From NCBI GenBank assembly GCA_029216955.1, contig JANAVB010009598.1:27260879-27324878 (forward strand): a stretch of DNA of 64,000 bases, given 5' to 3'. The translations under genes and the position numbers were made by a program. Under the pieces are notes generated by a model. That model saw only the letters and a list, made by a program, of their open reading frames with translations. It was not told the DNA's origin and did not search any database. The first letter of the stretch is position 1. The number at the start of each line of letters is the position of its first letter. Positions 1 to 12,243 of this stretch are shown here, piece after piece. This DNA comes from Iris pallida. Lineage: Eukaryota > Streptophyta > Magnoliopsida > Asparagales > Iridaceae.

Positions 1-781
1 CATGAAACTGAGAATTTGCAGGAAACACAAATACTGATACGTGTGCCTACTGTAAAACTGTCTACAGGGATAAGGACTGCTGAAAACACGAATACTGATA
101 TTGTATTTGGAAACTGTTTATATGACTGTATATTATGTGTGTAACTGTCGACAGGGATGTGGAGTGCAGAAAATACAAATATTGACATGTAATATTGTAT
201 TTAGCCATGAAATGGCGACGGAACAGCGACAGAAAACCTGGAACATTACAGGCTAGCGACGGAACAATGACACTTTTTTCGTCGCTACATGCCTGGAAAA
301 ATTTACTTTGCAGGCTACCGACGGAATAGCGACTGTAATTTTCGTCGCTAAGGTTCTGGAAAATATTATATTCCAGTATAGCGACTGAATAGCGACGTAA
401 TTTTTACTTACTATTCCGTCGCTATGTTCCTGTCGAACACCAAAAGCGTATCGAAAACATCCTAGCGACGTAATTTTTCGTCGCTAGCCCGTCGCTACTC
501 TCATGCTGAATTACGCCGCTGCGACGTCGGTAGTTCGTCGGTAATTATAGCGACAGAGTTTCCGTCGCTATTGTGTCGCATTTTCCAATAAATAGCGTGT
601 TGCTAAATGCGACACTAATCAGTCGCTATTTTCGACAAACTAGCGACTGATTTAAATTAGCGACACGTGATTTTTCGACAAACCATTTCCGTCGCTGATA
701 TGTCGCTATTTGGGTTTAGCTACAGAAAAACGACTTTTAGCGACGGATCACGCCGTCGGTAAAAGCCTGTTTTTTGTAGTG
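1..781. mobile_element. Right end of a CACTA (En/Spm) DNA transposon
   Basis: The stretch ends in TTTTTTGTAGTG, the reverse complement of a CACTACAAAAAA terminus, with the last base at 781. Across 200-760 it is packed with variants of the subterminal motif GCGACGGA / CGTCGCTA in both orientations, as expected for the transposase-binding region of En/Spm elements. No coding sequence is visible. The same motif family occurs in the complete element at 9013-17954, so the two are probably related. The left end and the target duplication lie outside the window. Confidence 0.85.
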
Positions 782-2572
782 CTTGGCCTCCAAAAGCAGT
801 TCGAGGGAAAGCATTGTACACAAGTTGTCCATGACCATGAAATATGTGTGAATAGTTAAAAAACTATAAAACATATGCATGGCTAAAGTCCGAAAATAGA
901 AATCACACATCATACTCATATTTTCATACTTCCATACTACTCTCATTCTATGTTCTGATTGGCGACCCGTAAGTTCCAAACATACTGTAAAATCATACTG
1001 CACCGGTGCACCTCATTCTTACCATTGCACCATGTCCAACTCATCCATACATACTGTGGGGTCGAGCCACACATACTTACTATGAGCCATGGCACTACGC
1101 CACATAATTACAATTGCCTTCTCTACATAAACAACATAACATAATCCGGATACATAGAGCACTACATTATGCATTCAACAAACACGACATTTCCATTTCC
1201 ATTTTCTATGTGATATTTATATAACAACACTCCTATTGGTCTTTTTTTTTATCTTAGCTCTTTTATTAGCATGCAGTAGAACTAATAGCATAAAATAACT
1301 AATTAAACACGCAAATCAATTCATTTTGAGTGACGGTAAAAGGATCGAAAGATCATCAAAACCACCCACCATGAAGAAACCCATTGGCCTCAACCGAACA
1401 GATACCATATTATGCCTCAGACAGACGATCTGATGAGATGCACAAACTTCTCAATCATTATACTCATACATGCTACCCAAGCTCCATAATCCATATTTTA
1501 ATCCGACCAAGTTAAGCAAGCTTACATCACCGCTCAAATTCCACGATACATCGTACAACATGAATCCAAATCAGCATATACAAACTCAGAAGCCAAACAC
1601 AAACCAAATAAGCCCACACAATACCTTCGCGCGAGTGAGACACAATACTGAACACATAGATCATTAGATTCCTCTGCATGAATCCAAATCCAACTAAACC
1701 TTCGAGTCAACAAACCATCATAATGTGCCGCGTGAAGTAGAAGATTTCATAAATTAGGACTGAATTTAGATATTTTAGTCAAAGACCAGCCCGATGCGAA
1801 CTAATCATGTCTCATCCGATTACAATCATAACAGTTGACAACATAACATAATCCAGATACATAGAGCACTACATTACGCATTCAATACATTAGGGTTTCT
1901 ATTTTTCCTTCCATTTATATCCTTATCAAAAGATATAACTACAACTACATACCAATAATCCACCATATTTCTTAATGTTTCTCATATTTGTTTCTTTTGA
2001 GGTTCCATCGGACAGCTACTTCCTTCAAAATGTGAATTTTTTAAATTTTGCAGTCTATTTGATGTGAAAGTGAATGATTGTCATACAACTTTGTTGTCCA
2101 TTTGATGTGGTGAATGCTTTGCTCTTAACATTTATGATTTACTATTTGGCAAAACTATTTTATGTTTGCAAGTTCTATGAGTGTACAAGTTATTATTTGG
2201 GAGGACAATATTGATATAATCTTTTTCTGTGAGGGCTTTTGTTTATATATGGCCATATAAGTAATTTTATCGTTTTAAAAAAAAAATCAGAAAAGCTCTT
2301 GTTAATGATGTGCCAAGCTTGTGTTAGATTGGTTTAAAAGTCGCTACATAAAACTGTCCAAAATCGAACCTCTCGTAAACGCAATTTAAAAACACCTCAT
2401 ATAATTTTACGGTCAGAATACAAAATGTGCTAGTCAGTCTGGCACATTTTGCACAAAATATGCTAGTTCGCGCTTCCTGTAATTATATTTTTCAAGAAAT
2501 GCGCCAACCAGCGACTTATATCGAGAATTTTGACAGATTTGTATCCCTACAAGTGTACAACCAATAACCCTT
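782..2572. other. Intergenic DNA, no gene recognised
   Basis: AT-rich DNA without a convincing reading frame. A segment of about 45 bases around 1136-1180 (acataatccggatacatag) is repeated with few changes around 1836-1882. The block around 1750-1832 resembles 3033-3131 (both contain gatattttRgtcaaagacc), so parts are old dispersed repeats. Nothing else is supported. Confidence 0.6.
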
Positions 2573-2885
2573 GGTCTCGTTTGGTTCGCAGAATCATCGG
2601 GTTGGAAAAGTAAAGTGATTACTTTCCTATGTTTGGTTGCCGAAGGAATTGAGGAGGTAAGGAAAGTGATTCCCAATGGAAAAAAATTAGGGAGGAAAGT
2701 GATTCCGTCCATCCAAGCAAGGAATAACTTTTCTACATTGAAGTATTCACTTTCCTTTTCAAATTCTTTTGCATTTTCAAACACCGGAAAAGAAAATCAA
2801 TAGGAATTGGAACTTTCCAAAGGAAAAAAAAAAAAGCCAAGGAATTGATTTCCTTTTCCTTCCATTTCGCGAACCAAACGAGGCC
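2573..2885. mobile_element. Tourist-like MITE (PIF/Harbinger type)
   Basis: Imperfect terminal inverted repeats are visible: GGTCTCGTTTGGTTCGC at the left and GCGAACCAAACGAGGCC at the right, about 313 bases apart. The right flank is TAA, the usual target of this superfamily; the left flank is degraded. The interior is purine-rich with ggaaagtgattcc repeats and has no coding capacity. The same terminal sequence bounds the element at 8775-18118. Confidence 0.7.
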
Positions 2886-3593
2886 TAAATGTATTATTGT
2901 ACAAAATAGTCATTCTTTTTTTAAATGTTTTTTTACAAATAGTAGCCGTCAGTTAGTCAGTCAGCCCGTTGGTCGATTCGGACTCGACTTGGACCCAACC
3001 TTAATTAGTCCGACCCAATTCTGCCCAAGTCGTGAATTAGGAGACCGAATCTAGATATTTTGGTCAAAGACCTGCAGCCCAATGTGGACTTTGGTGGGGC
3101 TAATCCTGTCCGGTTTGATAACAATCATAATTGATCATATTTCGATTCAGGTTAGACCATCACTATCTTGTCTAATTAAGTAAACTACTAAGCGGTTGCA
3201 TGGTCTCTCTCTCTATAAGAAAATAAAAAAAAACTAGGGGATATTCTAATTAATGAAACTATCTATCACTTGTTTTGTTGTAATGAATACGTAGGATTTT
3301 ATTGAAGCAACAATTTCCATTATTAATAAGAGAAGTAATTAACTGTCCATCTGTCTCTATCTATATTATGTGTTTCGTCCATGGCCATTGGCTCCCGTCT
3401 TCCTGGACAACCACGACGCATGCATATAAAGCCCTACTAGCCGTTGTGAATAGTCGACTTGCTGTGGATCCCATTCAGCGCATATTATCCGAATATGCTA
3501 ACACCATCACATTGCAACACTCCGACGACATATTATATATGTGCAAAGTGGTTCACCTTAGAGTCGGCTCTACTCTTTAAACCATATGATGTA
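2886..3593. other. Intergenic DNA, no gene recognised
   Basis: No supported gene. It includes the block near 3033-3131 that resembles 1750-1832, and the left flank of the Mutator-like element. Short reading frames here have no recognisable domains. Confidence 0.5.
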
Positions 3594-3602
3594 GGGTTGT
3601 GC

Positions 3603-4517
3603 GACTCAAATACTTGGATGGTATTCCAACTTAAAGCATAATAATACTGAAATACTCGATCTATTATTCCTTACATTAAAATAATATACTTTTAATTAAT
3701 GAACATTACAGTACTTGTGATAATATTTTGTCCAAATGCTTAACGGAATGCGGCTCAAATGTTTGGGTGGTACCCCAACTTAAGGCATAATAACACTGAG
3801 GTCGTAGTCCTTCCGGACGAGGGCTGGGGGGAGGCGTACCGAGTGGAGGAGGAGGTCCTCCACGAGACTTGAGAGGCCGAGGGTCAGTATGGGGCCAAGC
3901 TGGAAGAGGTCCTCCACGAGGCTCGGTGGCCCCCTTGGCAGATACGTTGGCCTCCAGCCTGTCGAACATGTCGACGGAGGTCCGACGGAACTCGGGTATG
4001 ACGTAGCGGTGGCGGAAGGAGAGGGGGTGGAAGAGGAGCTTCTTGAGCGGGGCGTCGTTGGGCTCGGAAGGGTCGAGGAAGGAGAGGGTGCGGTAGCCGC
4101 CAGTGAGGCTGAGAGAAGGCGTGAAGGTGCCAGTGAAGAGGTCCTTCTTGTCGACCAGGTCGGTGTCGAAGAGGACGGGGAAGCTGGCGGCATCGAGGAG
4201 AGCGATGACGCGGGGGTTGGCGGCAATGGGCGGGCCGGGGGGCACGTTGAGGCGGAGCATGGTTGAGCGGTGGCGGCTGGAGCGGGGGCGGAAGTAGGCA
4301 TCACAGCCCTCATGAACAGGGATCCGTTGGGAGTTGACGAAGAGGTAGATCGAGTACTTCAGTGTTATTATGTCTTAAGTTGGGGTACCACCCAAGCATT
4401 TGAGCCGCATTCCGTTAAGCGTTTGGACGAAATGTTATTTTAATGTAAGAAATAATAGATTGAGTATTTTAGTGTTATTATGCATTAAGTTGGGGTACCA
4501 CCCAAGCATTTGAGCCA
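3603..4517. mobile_element. Mutator-like element carrying a gene fragment (Pack-MULE)
   Basis: Long inverted arms of about 190 bases flank a GC-rich core. Each arm holds the terminal motif twice: outer copies begin at 3603 and end at 4517, inner copies begin at 3752 and end at 4406. Both read approximately GRCTCAAATRYTTGGRTGG inward. The flanks 3594-3602 (gggttgtgc) and 4518-4526 (ggtttgtgc) form a 9-base duplication with one mismatch, the size expected for Mutator-like elements. There is no transposase. The core is a fragment of a CYP74 gene, so this is a non-autonomous gene-capturing element. Confidence 0.75.
3930..4305 (-). pseudogene. AOS: Allene oxide synthase (CYP74) fragment captured by a transposon
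   Basis: On the minus strand an open stretch contains VNVPPG-like LNVPPGPPIAANPR, ALLDAASFPVLFDTD, KKDLFTGTF, LTGGYRTLSFLDPSEP and VIPEFR. These follow in order the N-terminal third of plant allene oxide synthase, the plastid CYP74 enzyme that converts fatty-acid hydroperoxides to allene oxides in jasmonate synthesis. LTGGYR and LDPSEP fit allene oxide synthase better than hydroperoxide lyase. Only about 120 residues of a protein of roughly 480 remain. The heme-binding cysteine region and the transit peptide are absent, and the frame continues into unrelated proline-rich sequence. It sits between the inverted arms of the surrounding element and cannot be an active enzyme. Whether it is transcribed is unknown. 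Confidence 0.8.
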
Positions 4518-4604
4518 GGTTTGTGCGCATAGAGTTCCATGATTATGGGGATGCGTGATTAATGGGGGTCTATATTTATCCTATGTGGTTAGCAGTGTGG
4601 AGAC

Positions 4605-5192
4605 TAGAGCTCTCAAGTGAGCCGAGTAGGGACGGTCCGGCATAAAATTTGGTGAGCCCATGAACTGTAGCGGGCCGTGCCGGGCCGGACTAAGGGTGTA
4701 AAATCTCAGTCCAGTCTGACACGTGATTCACAGCACGGTGGACTTCGTGTCGAACCGAGCCGGACATGACCGAGATGAATCTTGATTGACACGAGATACA
4801 TTTGGACATTCATTTTAGTCATTCTCCTCAAAATTTATGTATATTAATTATAATTATTTTTTAAACGCAGAAGATTGAACATCCAACATGTTTCTATATG
4901 TCTTTCAACAATCATATGCATTTACATAGATTAACATGACATAATACCGTGATTAAGTTTTCTAAATATTAATTATAATTTTTTTTTATAAGAAATTACT
5001 CTATTCTTATATATTCAGATGGAGTCGGACCAGACCTATTTTATGGGCCGATATACGAGGTCCAGTACGACCCAATATACTGGGTCAGGCTGGCCCGGGC
5101 CTACGATCAATCGGGCTGGTCCGACACATGGGCTAATTGTTCGGGCCAGACTCATGCCGGGCTGAGTCGGCCCAGCCCAATTGACAGGGCTA
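4605..5192. mobile_element. Small non-autonomous hAT element
   Basis: An exact 8-base duplication gtggagac flanks the element (4597-4604 and 5193-5200), the hAT hallmark. The ends are weak inverted repeats: TAGAGCTCTCAAGTGAGCC at the left, and TAGCCCTGTCAATTGGGC read inward from the right. Sub-ends are rich in GGGCCG/CGGCCC. The interior is AT-rich with no coding sequence. Confidence 0.75.
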
Positions 5193-5289
5193 GTGGAGAC
5201 ACAGCACATCCTGATTGGATTGGTTCGATTTCCACGATAAAGTAAATTATTCATTCCAATTATGATGAAAGTTATATATATATATTTAG

Positions 5290-6240
<951 letters not shown>

Positions 6241-6243
<3 letters not shown>

Positions 6244-6942
6244 TTATTTTTATCTATCTTTATTTAAAAAATAATTTATCTATCTCTATGTCTTGAAGTA
6301 AATAAAGTATAACTATCTATTTAAAATAATAAATAGATAGATAAGTTTTACTTTTTAAGATAGAGAAAGGTTTGTTTTTAAAAGGACAATTTTTTTAAAC
6401 AAAAAGAAATTTAGAAGAGAAACATACATATATTTTCTCCTCCCGTAAGTTCGTCCGGTAAGTTATTCCCATAGGAGAAGGTATATTCGAAGGTAAATTT
6501 TAAGAGATCCGGGTTTAGTATTAATAATAATGTTCGAATTAGGGTTACAAAAATAGGCTTTACAAGATCAAAATTGCGAAAAACAGATGCCATCAAAAAG
6601 GAAAATAATTTTACGGAGAGTTTCACTCCAGGTTGTGATATATTCATGTTGACATGTTTTCAGATAAAGAAATTCAAAGAAGACTAACGTTTTTTTTAGA
6701 AATTTTTGAAGGAAACCAAATTTCAATCTGATAATTGTCGAAAGTTAAAAATCCCTAATTTTTTAGTCGTGTATTCAAAGTTGAATTATGCTAGAGTTAG
6801 ACTGATCACTAATAATCATAACATGTCTTAGAGACCGAATACTAAGACTATCTAGGACATGTGGGACGTGGACACCCGGACACGCAATGAAACCTAATTT
6901 CAAGTTATTATTTTTTATGCAAGATCACTGCAAACAAATATC
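6241..6942. other. Intergenic DNA, no gene recognised
   Basis: AT-rich sequence between the microsatellite and the hAT element. No domain-bearing reading frame and no terminal repeats were recognised. Confidence 0.5.
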
Positions 6943-6950
6943 CTTAGTAT

Positions 6951-7923
6951 TAGGGCTGGGCACGGGTCGGGCCGGGCCGAAATTTTCAGGAACCGGACCT
7001 AACCCGTTCTTTGACGGGGCGGGTCAATTTTTTTCTGGAACCGGACCTAACCCGCCCCGTTTGAAACGGTTCCAATCCGCAACAACCCGCGGGTCCACCA
7101 TGATATGCTGGAAAAGCAAAAGGTTTTCACTAAAATCGTGTCAAGAAAATTGGCGAAACAAGCTAACCTTGATAGGCTTTGGGTCGAAAGACACAACGAC
7201 ACCGGCAATCTCAGTGATCCTCTGATTTCATAGAAAGATGTAAGAACCAGCAACGCACAATTTGCATATAGGAAGTAAATGTTTGAAGCAACCATTAATC
7301 GTACCTCGAGAATGTAACGAGCAACCCACAACTCATCACCAGCGGAGATACCGACGGCTGGGTCTACTTGGAATTCCCACTGTTTTTTCATACACAGCAA
7401 TGATCGACCGTGACATCAGACAATAACAAGATGCCGTTATATCAAGGAAGGGAACAAGAAGCGAAGGGCCAGTTTCTTCATACCTGGCCTGGCATGACTT
7501 CACCATTGATGCCACTGATGTTGATCCCAGCATAGAGACAGGCTTTGTAGTGGGCATCAACAATGTCACGCCCGAAAGCCTTGTCAGCGCCAGCACCACA
7601 ATAGTAAGGACCCTGCCGCATAGTTCTGTAAAGACTAAAGAGGGGGAAAGTTAATTGGCTCTGAAGCCTGAGCCCTAAAATTCTATATACAAATATACTT
7701 ATATTGTTATGTTTGATTAAATTTACAATAATACCCCTCCAAACGGGCCGGGCCGGGGCCCCGCGGATTTTCAAATTGTGATCCGCCCCGAACCGTGAAT
7801 ATCACAGGACCCGCCCCGCCCCGCCCCGTTTCAGTTTTAAAATTTTAGACCCGGCTTGTTTGGGTGTTTTACGGATCGGTTCGGGTTGGAACCGCGGATC
7901 CTGGACCCGTATGCCCAGCCCTA
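6951..7923. mobile_element. hAT element carrying glutamine synthetase exons (Pack-hAT)
   Basis: The element begins TAGGGCTGGGCACGGG at 6951 and ends ATGCCCAGCCCTA at 7923, forming terminal inverted repeats. Perfect 8-base duplications cttagtat lie at 6943-6950 and 7924-7931. The subterminal zones are rich in GGGCCGGGCC and CCCGCCCCG, and the 973-base element has no transposase. Its core is a genomic piece of a glutamine synthetase gene on the minus strand with exons and introns in the normal order, so capture occurred at the DNA level rather than through a spliced transcript. Confidence 0.9.
7168..7612 (-). pseudogene. GS: Glutamine synthetase fragment: three exons with introns
   Basis: Three exons can be read on the minus strand. 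Exon A (7484-7612, 43 codons) contains [16 protein letters not shown] and INGEVMPGQ. Exon B (7305-7379, 25 codons) contains [18 protein letters not shown]. Exon C (7168-7221, 18 codons) contains [17 protein letters not shown]. Each is bounded by AG upstream and GT downstream, and all three are whole-codon length, matching a known run of consecutive plant glutamine synthetase exons. The enzyme joins ammonia to glutamate; this part covers the centre of the catalytic domain. [10 protein letters not shown] fits the cytosolic form better than the plastid form. Asp replaces the usual Gly after WEFQV. Both ends of the gene are missing, so it is a captured fragment. Confidence 0.9.
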
Positions 7924-7931
7924 CTTAGTAT

Positions 7932-8771
7932 GGTGTCTTTGTATTTCATCATTACTTCCAAGCATACATATAGAAACTCAAACTCTTTGTTTGTATTTAC
8001 AAGGTAATAATAGTTAGGTTGATTGCAGATATGATTGTTTGTGGTTGCTAGGTTGCACCATGGCAGGGGGAGAATGTTAAGGTGACATATGATGAAACTT
8101 TTGAAATATAATTTATAACCAATAGCGGATCGGTATTACATTCCTCATAAGGCCTTGCAGAGAGGGTGTGAGGTTTAGCTCAACTTGCTAAAGACCTTAA
8201 TCTGATCCTGCAAAAGTTAATATTTTTTTAATCTTGATCTCACATCGATTAAGATTCTTAAGTCGGTCTACATTGATTAAGATAAATAAATTAATATACA
8301 TTTAGTCCATAATTTATGTGGGACCAACTCTAAGCATTGCTCATTCCTAGCTACCACCTAGTCACGAGTAATAATGATTATTGCTGAGAAAATAGACATA
8401 CGTGATCCATAGTGTTCTCTAAATTATATTTCATTTAGACGTTTATATGTTTGTTGAATTGATAGTGTTTGTTGAATCTTACGAGTTTGCGAGTGAAATG
8501 CTGAGAGCTAAGTTTTGAAATTGGTGAATTAAGGTTCTAAAATTTCAAAATATCATTTCTAATTCAACTTTAAATTCATTTTCTTCTTTTACGCCCTCAA
8601 ACCTTTATTGTTTTGGACTTGCATATCTTTGATGACCTAGTTTTTTGTTTTATAGGAAAGATGCAAGGGGACACTAGTACCTGCTAGATATTTTTCTCTA
8701 AAAATCTGCAAACAAAATAAAAGAAGTTAAAGTTACCGGCCTCCGGGAAAGTCGCGCACGAAGCACTGCCC
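7932..8771. other. Intergenic DNA with the left half of a split LTR-like repeat
   Basis: No gene is visible. From about 8685 (gatatttttctctaaaaatc) to 8771 the sequence matches 59740-59800. The continuation of the same repeat resumes at 18119 after the inserted MITE/CACTA nest. The rest is unassigned. Confidence 0.6.
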
Positions 8772-9012
8772 TAAGGCCTCGTTTGGTTCACGGAAAGGAA
8801 ATCAATTCCCATGTATTTTCCATGGGGATGGGAAAGTAGAATTCCTATCAAATTTCCTTTCCTATGTTTGGTTGGTGTAGGAAAGGAAAGAAAAAATATA
8901 TCATTGTTCCAACAATATCCAATGTCAACATAATTATAATGAAGAGTTAATTGGTAAAATAGGTAATAAATCAAGGCTACTTTTGTCACAATGTTTGGTA
9001 ATTAATGCTGGA

Positions 9013-9515
9013 CACTACCAGAATAAGTCATTTTAGCGACGCATAAAGACGTCGCTAAAACGACAAATTTTGTCGCTAAATAAAGTTAGCGACGAAATTA
9101 CCGATGTTTCGTGATAGTCGCTGAAATGTAAGTCGCTAATCTTCGAAACGTCGCAAAACGTCGCCATTATCGACGTTTACCGACGTATATATACGTCGGT
9201 ATATTGCCAACGCCTACCGTCGTGACGTCGGTGGATTACCGACGTATTACTGTGTATCGCTACGCGTCGGTAAATTACCGACGTATTACCGACAAATAGT
9301 CGGTGGTTTAGTGACATGATCGAAGTCGCTAAACGTCGGTAATTCCTGGGAATTTTTGGGAATATTAGCGACGAACACCGACGTTTACCGACGTTCGCCG
9401 ACATTTATAACGTCGCTAAAACGTCGGTAAACTGGAAAATATGGCATATTTACCGACGTTTACCGATGCAAACTTACGTCGGTGTCCGTCGGTAAACGTC
9501 GCTAAATCTGCAAAA
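9013..9515. repeat. CACTA left subterminal repeat zone
   Basis: Dozens of interleaved copies of cgtcgctaa, cgacgtttaccgacg and acgtcggtaa occur in both orientations. Such zones bind the element's own proteins in En/Spm-type transposons. The matching zone at the other end is about 17665-17940. Confidence 0.8.
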
Positions 9516-9667
9516 AAAATAAAAAAATAAAATACAGAATGTCCATTTCTCCCTGCAGTTTAAAAAGATAACCATTTTTTACTGTAGAATAGGATCCAAA
9601 CAATCACAGAATGTCCATTTCTCGCTGTACACAACTAACCAAGTTTGTATACTTGACGTCGATAATT

Positions 9668-9870
9668 ATGAATAACCAAATATCCAAATAACCAAGTTTA
9701 CAACAATCACACAACAACTAACCAAATAACCAAGTATCCAAATAACCAAATATCCAAATAACCAAGTATCCAAATAACCAAATATCCAAATAACCAAGTA
9801 TCCAAATAACCAAATAACCAAGTATCGAAACAACCAAGTATCCAAATCTACACAACCAACAAATATCCAA
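9668..9870. repeat. Minisatellite ataaccaagtatccaa
   Basis: About a dozen imperfect tandem copies of ccaaataaccaagtat and ccaaataaccaaatat. The reading frame across it on the minus strand is only a Tyr-Leu-Val-Ile-Trp repeat and is not considered a gene. It lies downstream of the second transposon gene. Confidence 0.85.
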
Positions 9871-9929
9871 GTCACAAACAAAGAATGAAACAAACACATA
9901 AACAGTCCTAACTAGGACTACTAGAAATA

Positions 9930-12006
9930 TGGTGCAGAAGGGACACCGCCGCGACGAAGGGATAAGAACAACTGATAGTCCTCACATGAAATTGATACCG
10001 ATGGAGGCAGTGACGTCGGTGGAGTCGGTGTCGAAGAAGATGGCAGTGGAGGCGGCGGAGTCGATGACGATGAAGGCGCACCCGGAACACCAGCACGCTC
10101 CAATGCTGCAAGTCACTGGTGGTATGAATCCATGATAGATAACATTCTATCACTGCTCTCGACCATCGACTCCTGCGCCAATCTCATCCTCTCGGCCATG
10201 GCCACCTGTCCTGTCTGCAGCTCCGTGACCGTGCGCTCTAACCCTCCAACGGTGCGCTCTGTCCTCTCAGTCGTCTCCCTGAGGTCCATAATGCCGCGGT
10301 CGAGCGCATCCAATCGTGCTAGCAGCGCAAGATCATCGTGCTGAGACTGCTCCTCGATCCGTCGTAGCAGGTCGTCACGGAGAGACTCCATCATCTGGTA
10401 GACTCGGGCAGACTCCTGGGATGGCTGTGGACCATGCACACTAGCAGGAGATGTCCTAGAGGACTGGGTCGCAACTAGGGCGCCATAGGATCCCGTACCG
10501 TAGTACGTACCCCTACGGAGTCCACCAGCGGCAGTAATCCACAGCTCGTCCTCCGACGGAGCCTGAGTGGGCTGCGAGGAAGTACCGGCCTCACCTGCAT
10601 CAGGTGCACTAGCAGCCGCCCGTTCCCGCAGCCTCTGATACTCGGCCTAGAAAGTACTTATTATTACTAACTTCTAATTTCTAATTAATGTACTTATTAT
10701 TACTAATTTCTAATTAATGTACTTATTATTTCTAATTTCTAATTAATGTACTTATTATTACTAACTACATGAATATTTATTTGTATCATATTTACTAAGT
10801 TATATTAAAATTGACACGAAGTATTAAATTAAGATAACGTATTGTAATACTTACATAAGTCTGCTCGGCCCTCTCGTCAATAAGGTCAGCGCCACGACGA
10901 TGGGTGGCCAGGAAGACGGTCACCATGTTGGCGTTACCGACCTTCCTTACCTGTAATTAAATATATTATCTTAGTAATAATTTATCAGTTTTGTATTAAA
11001 ATAATATTTCTAAAAGAGGAAGACATACCAGACAACGAAAATGTTCTGTCATCGGAATCGACCTACCGCACCACTTCGAGGCATGTTGCCTAGCCGCCTT
11101 GGCCTTCTCCGACTTCTCCTTGTACTTTGGCTCCTCGAATCGAGCCTTCATCGCATTCCATTGATCAAGGGTGATCCAACCTTGGATCGGCTTTCCGGCA
11201 CGATCACGATCCTTCTGATCATTGATAGAGTCGCGGATCAGCTTGGCAGCGACGGCATGAAACATTCCCTCGATAAGCTTGGCCCGGTGCGGTAGATAGA
11301 AAAACATATCCTAGAAGAGCGCAAACCAAATATCTATCAGTTATATATAATATACAAAAATTATATGATTCATGTTAAAAGCAAATATATTTTAACCTTG
11401 AAGCGCGCAAACCAGAAGGCCTTCCTCTCGTCCGGAGCCTCAGAGTAGTTAATCCAAGCACCACCATAATTATGCCTCAGCATGTGGCCTAGACGTCTCT
11501 GTACCTCTGGAGGACGATATCTATACAAACATATTATATTCATGAAAAAAGTTAAATTATGATAAAAACAGAAAGAAAAAAATTATAAACCAAAATACCT
11601 ACTTTGTACCGTCGGCCCAGATCTCCGTCCTCCTCTCCTCCGGAGGTGCGCACGCATCATCTGCATGATGCTGGTCGGCCGTCGGCACCGCCGCCTCGGC
11701 CGTCGTCGCAGCCTCTGCCATCTGCTCATCCGTCTCTATCATCGTATCAGCAGTAGGAACGCTAGACGGGCGATCACTCTCAACAGGCCTGGAACTACTC
11801 GTCCCAGGAGATATGCCACGTGACGTCGTCCCACCAGGCCCACCTACTGTCCGATATGGAGGAGTAATCGGCGACGAGGATCCAGAGCCGGTACCAGAAT
11901 GAGGTACCGAAGGAAAAACTCTGTCCTCTAGCAGTACCTGTAGGAAGTACCAGAGGAGAGTGACCTCGTTGTCCCCTTCGGTACGCTCCACGACGACCTT
12001 CCATAC
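9930..12006 (-). CDS. Second CACTA gene (plant En/Spm transposase-associated protein), multi-exon
   Basis: Minus-strand exons, with approximate limits, are visible at 12006-11604, 11523-11398, 11311-11032, 10950-10862 and 10652-10118, separated by AT-rich introns with plausible GT-AG ends. Readable parts in order: a Ser/Thr/Pro-rich segment; YRPPEVQRRLGHMLRHNYGG; a Lys/Arg-rich segment with GWITLDQWNAMKARF and a run of EKAKAARQHASKWC; VTVFLATHRRGADLIDE; then RRGTYYGTGSYGA and a C-terminal predicted coiled coil (LERTVTELQTG). This order resembles the plant transposase Ptta/En/Spm family (TNPA-like second product). That product binds subterminal motifs, which would fit the repeats at both ends. 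It lies directly downstream of the transposase on the same strand. Exon joints are my reading, not verified. Confidence 0.6.
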
Positions 12007-12243
12007 CTGATAACAGCATATGATAATACAACAAATAATAGAGATTAAAAATATGAAAGTACAACAAATAATAGAGACTAGAAATATGAAAGTACAATAA
12101 ATAATAGAGACTAAAAATATAAAACTACAACAAAGACAAGATAATAACCAAGACAACATATGATGATACATTCTATAATAAACATCTAAGTCCAGATAAT
12201 GTATTCTATAAGAAACATCTAAGTTCAGATAAGTATATCTCTC

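Noticed and set aside
3780..4313. Second overlapping frame over the AOS fragment
   Set aside because: It is a GC-driven shadow of the CYP74 frame and lacks any domain.
8150..8215. SINE-like A-box phrase (tagctcaacttgctaaag)
   Set aside because: No B box at the right distance, no poly(A) or T tail, and no target duplication were seen.
9666..9899. Hydrophobic 77-residue frame that could look like membrane segments
   Set aside because: It is the ccaaataaccaagtat minisatellite read on the minus strand.
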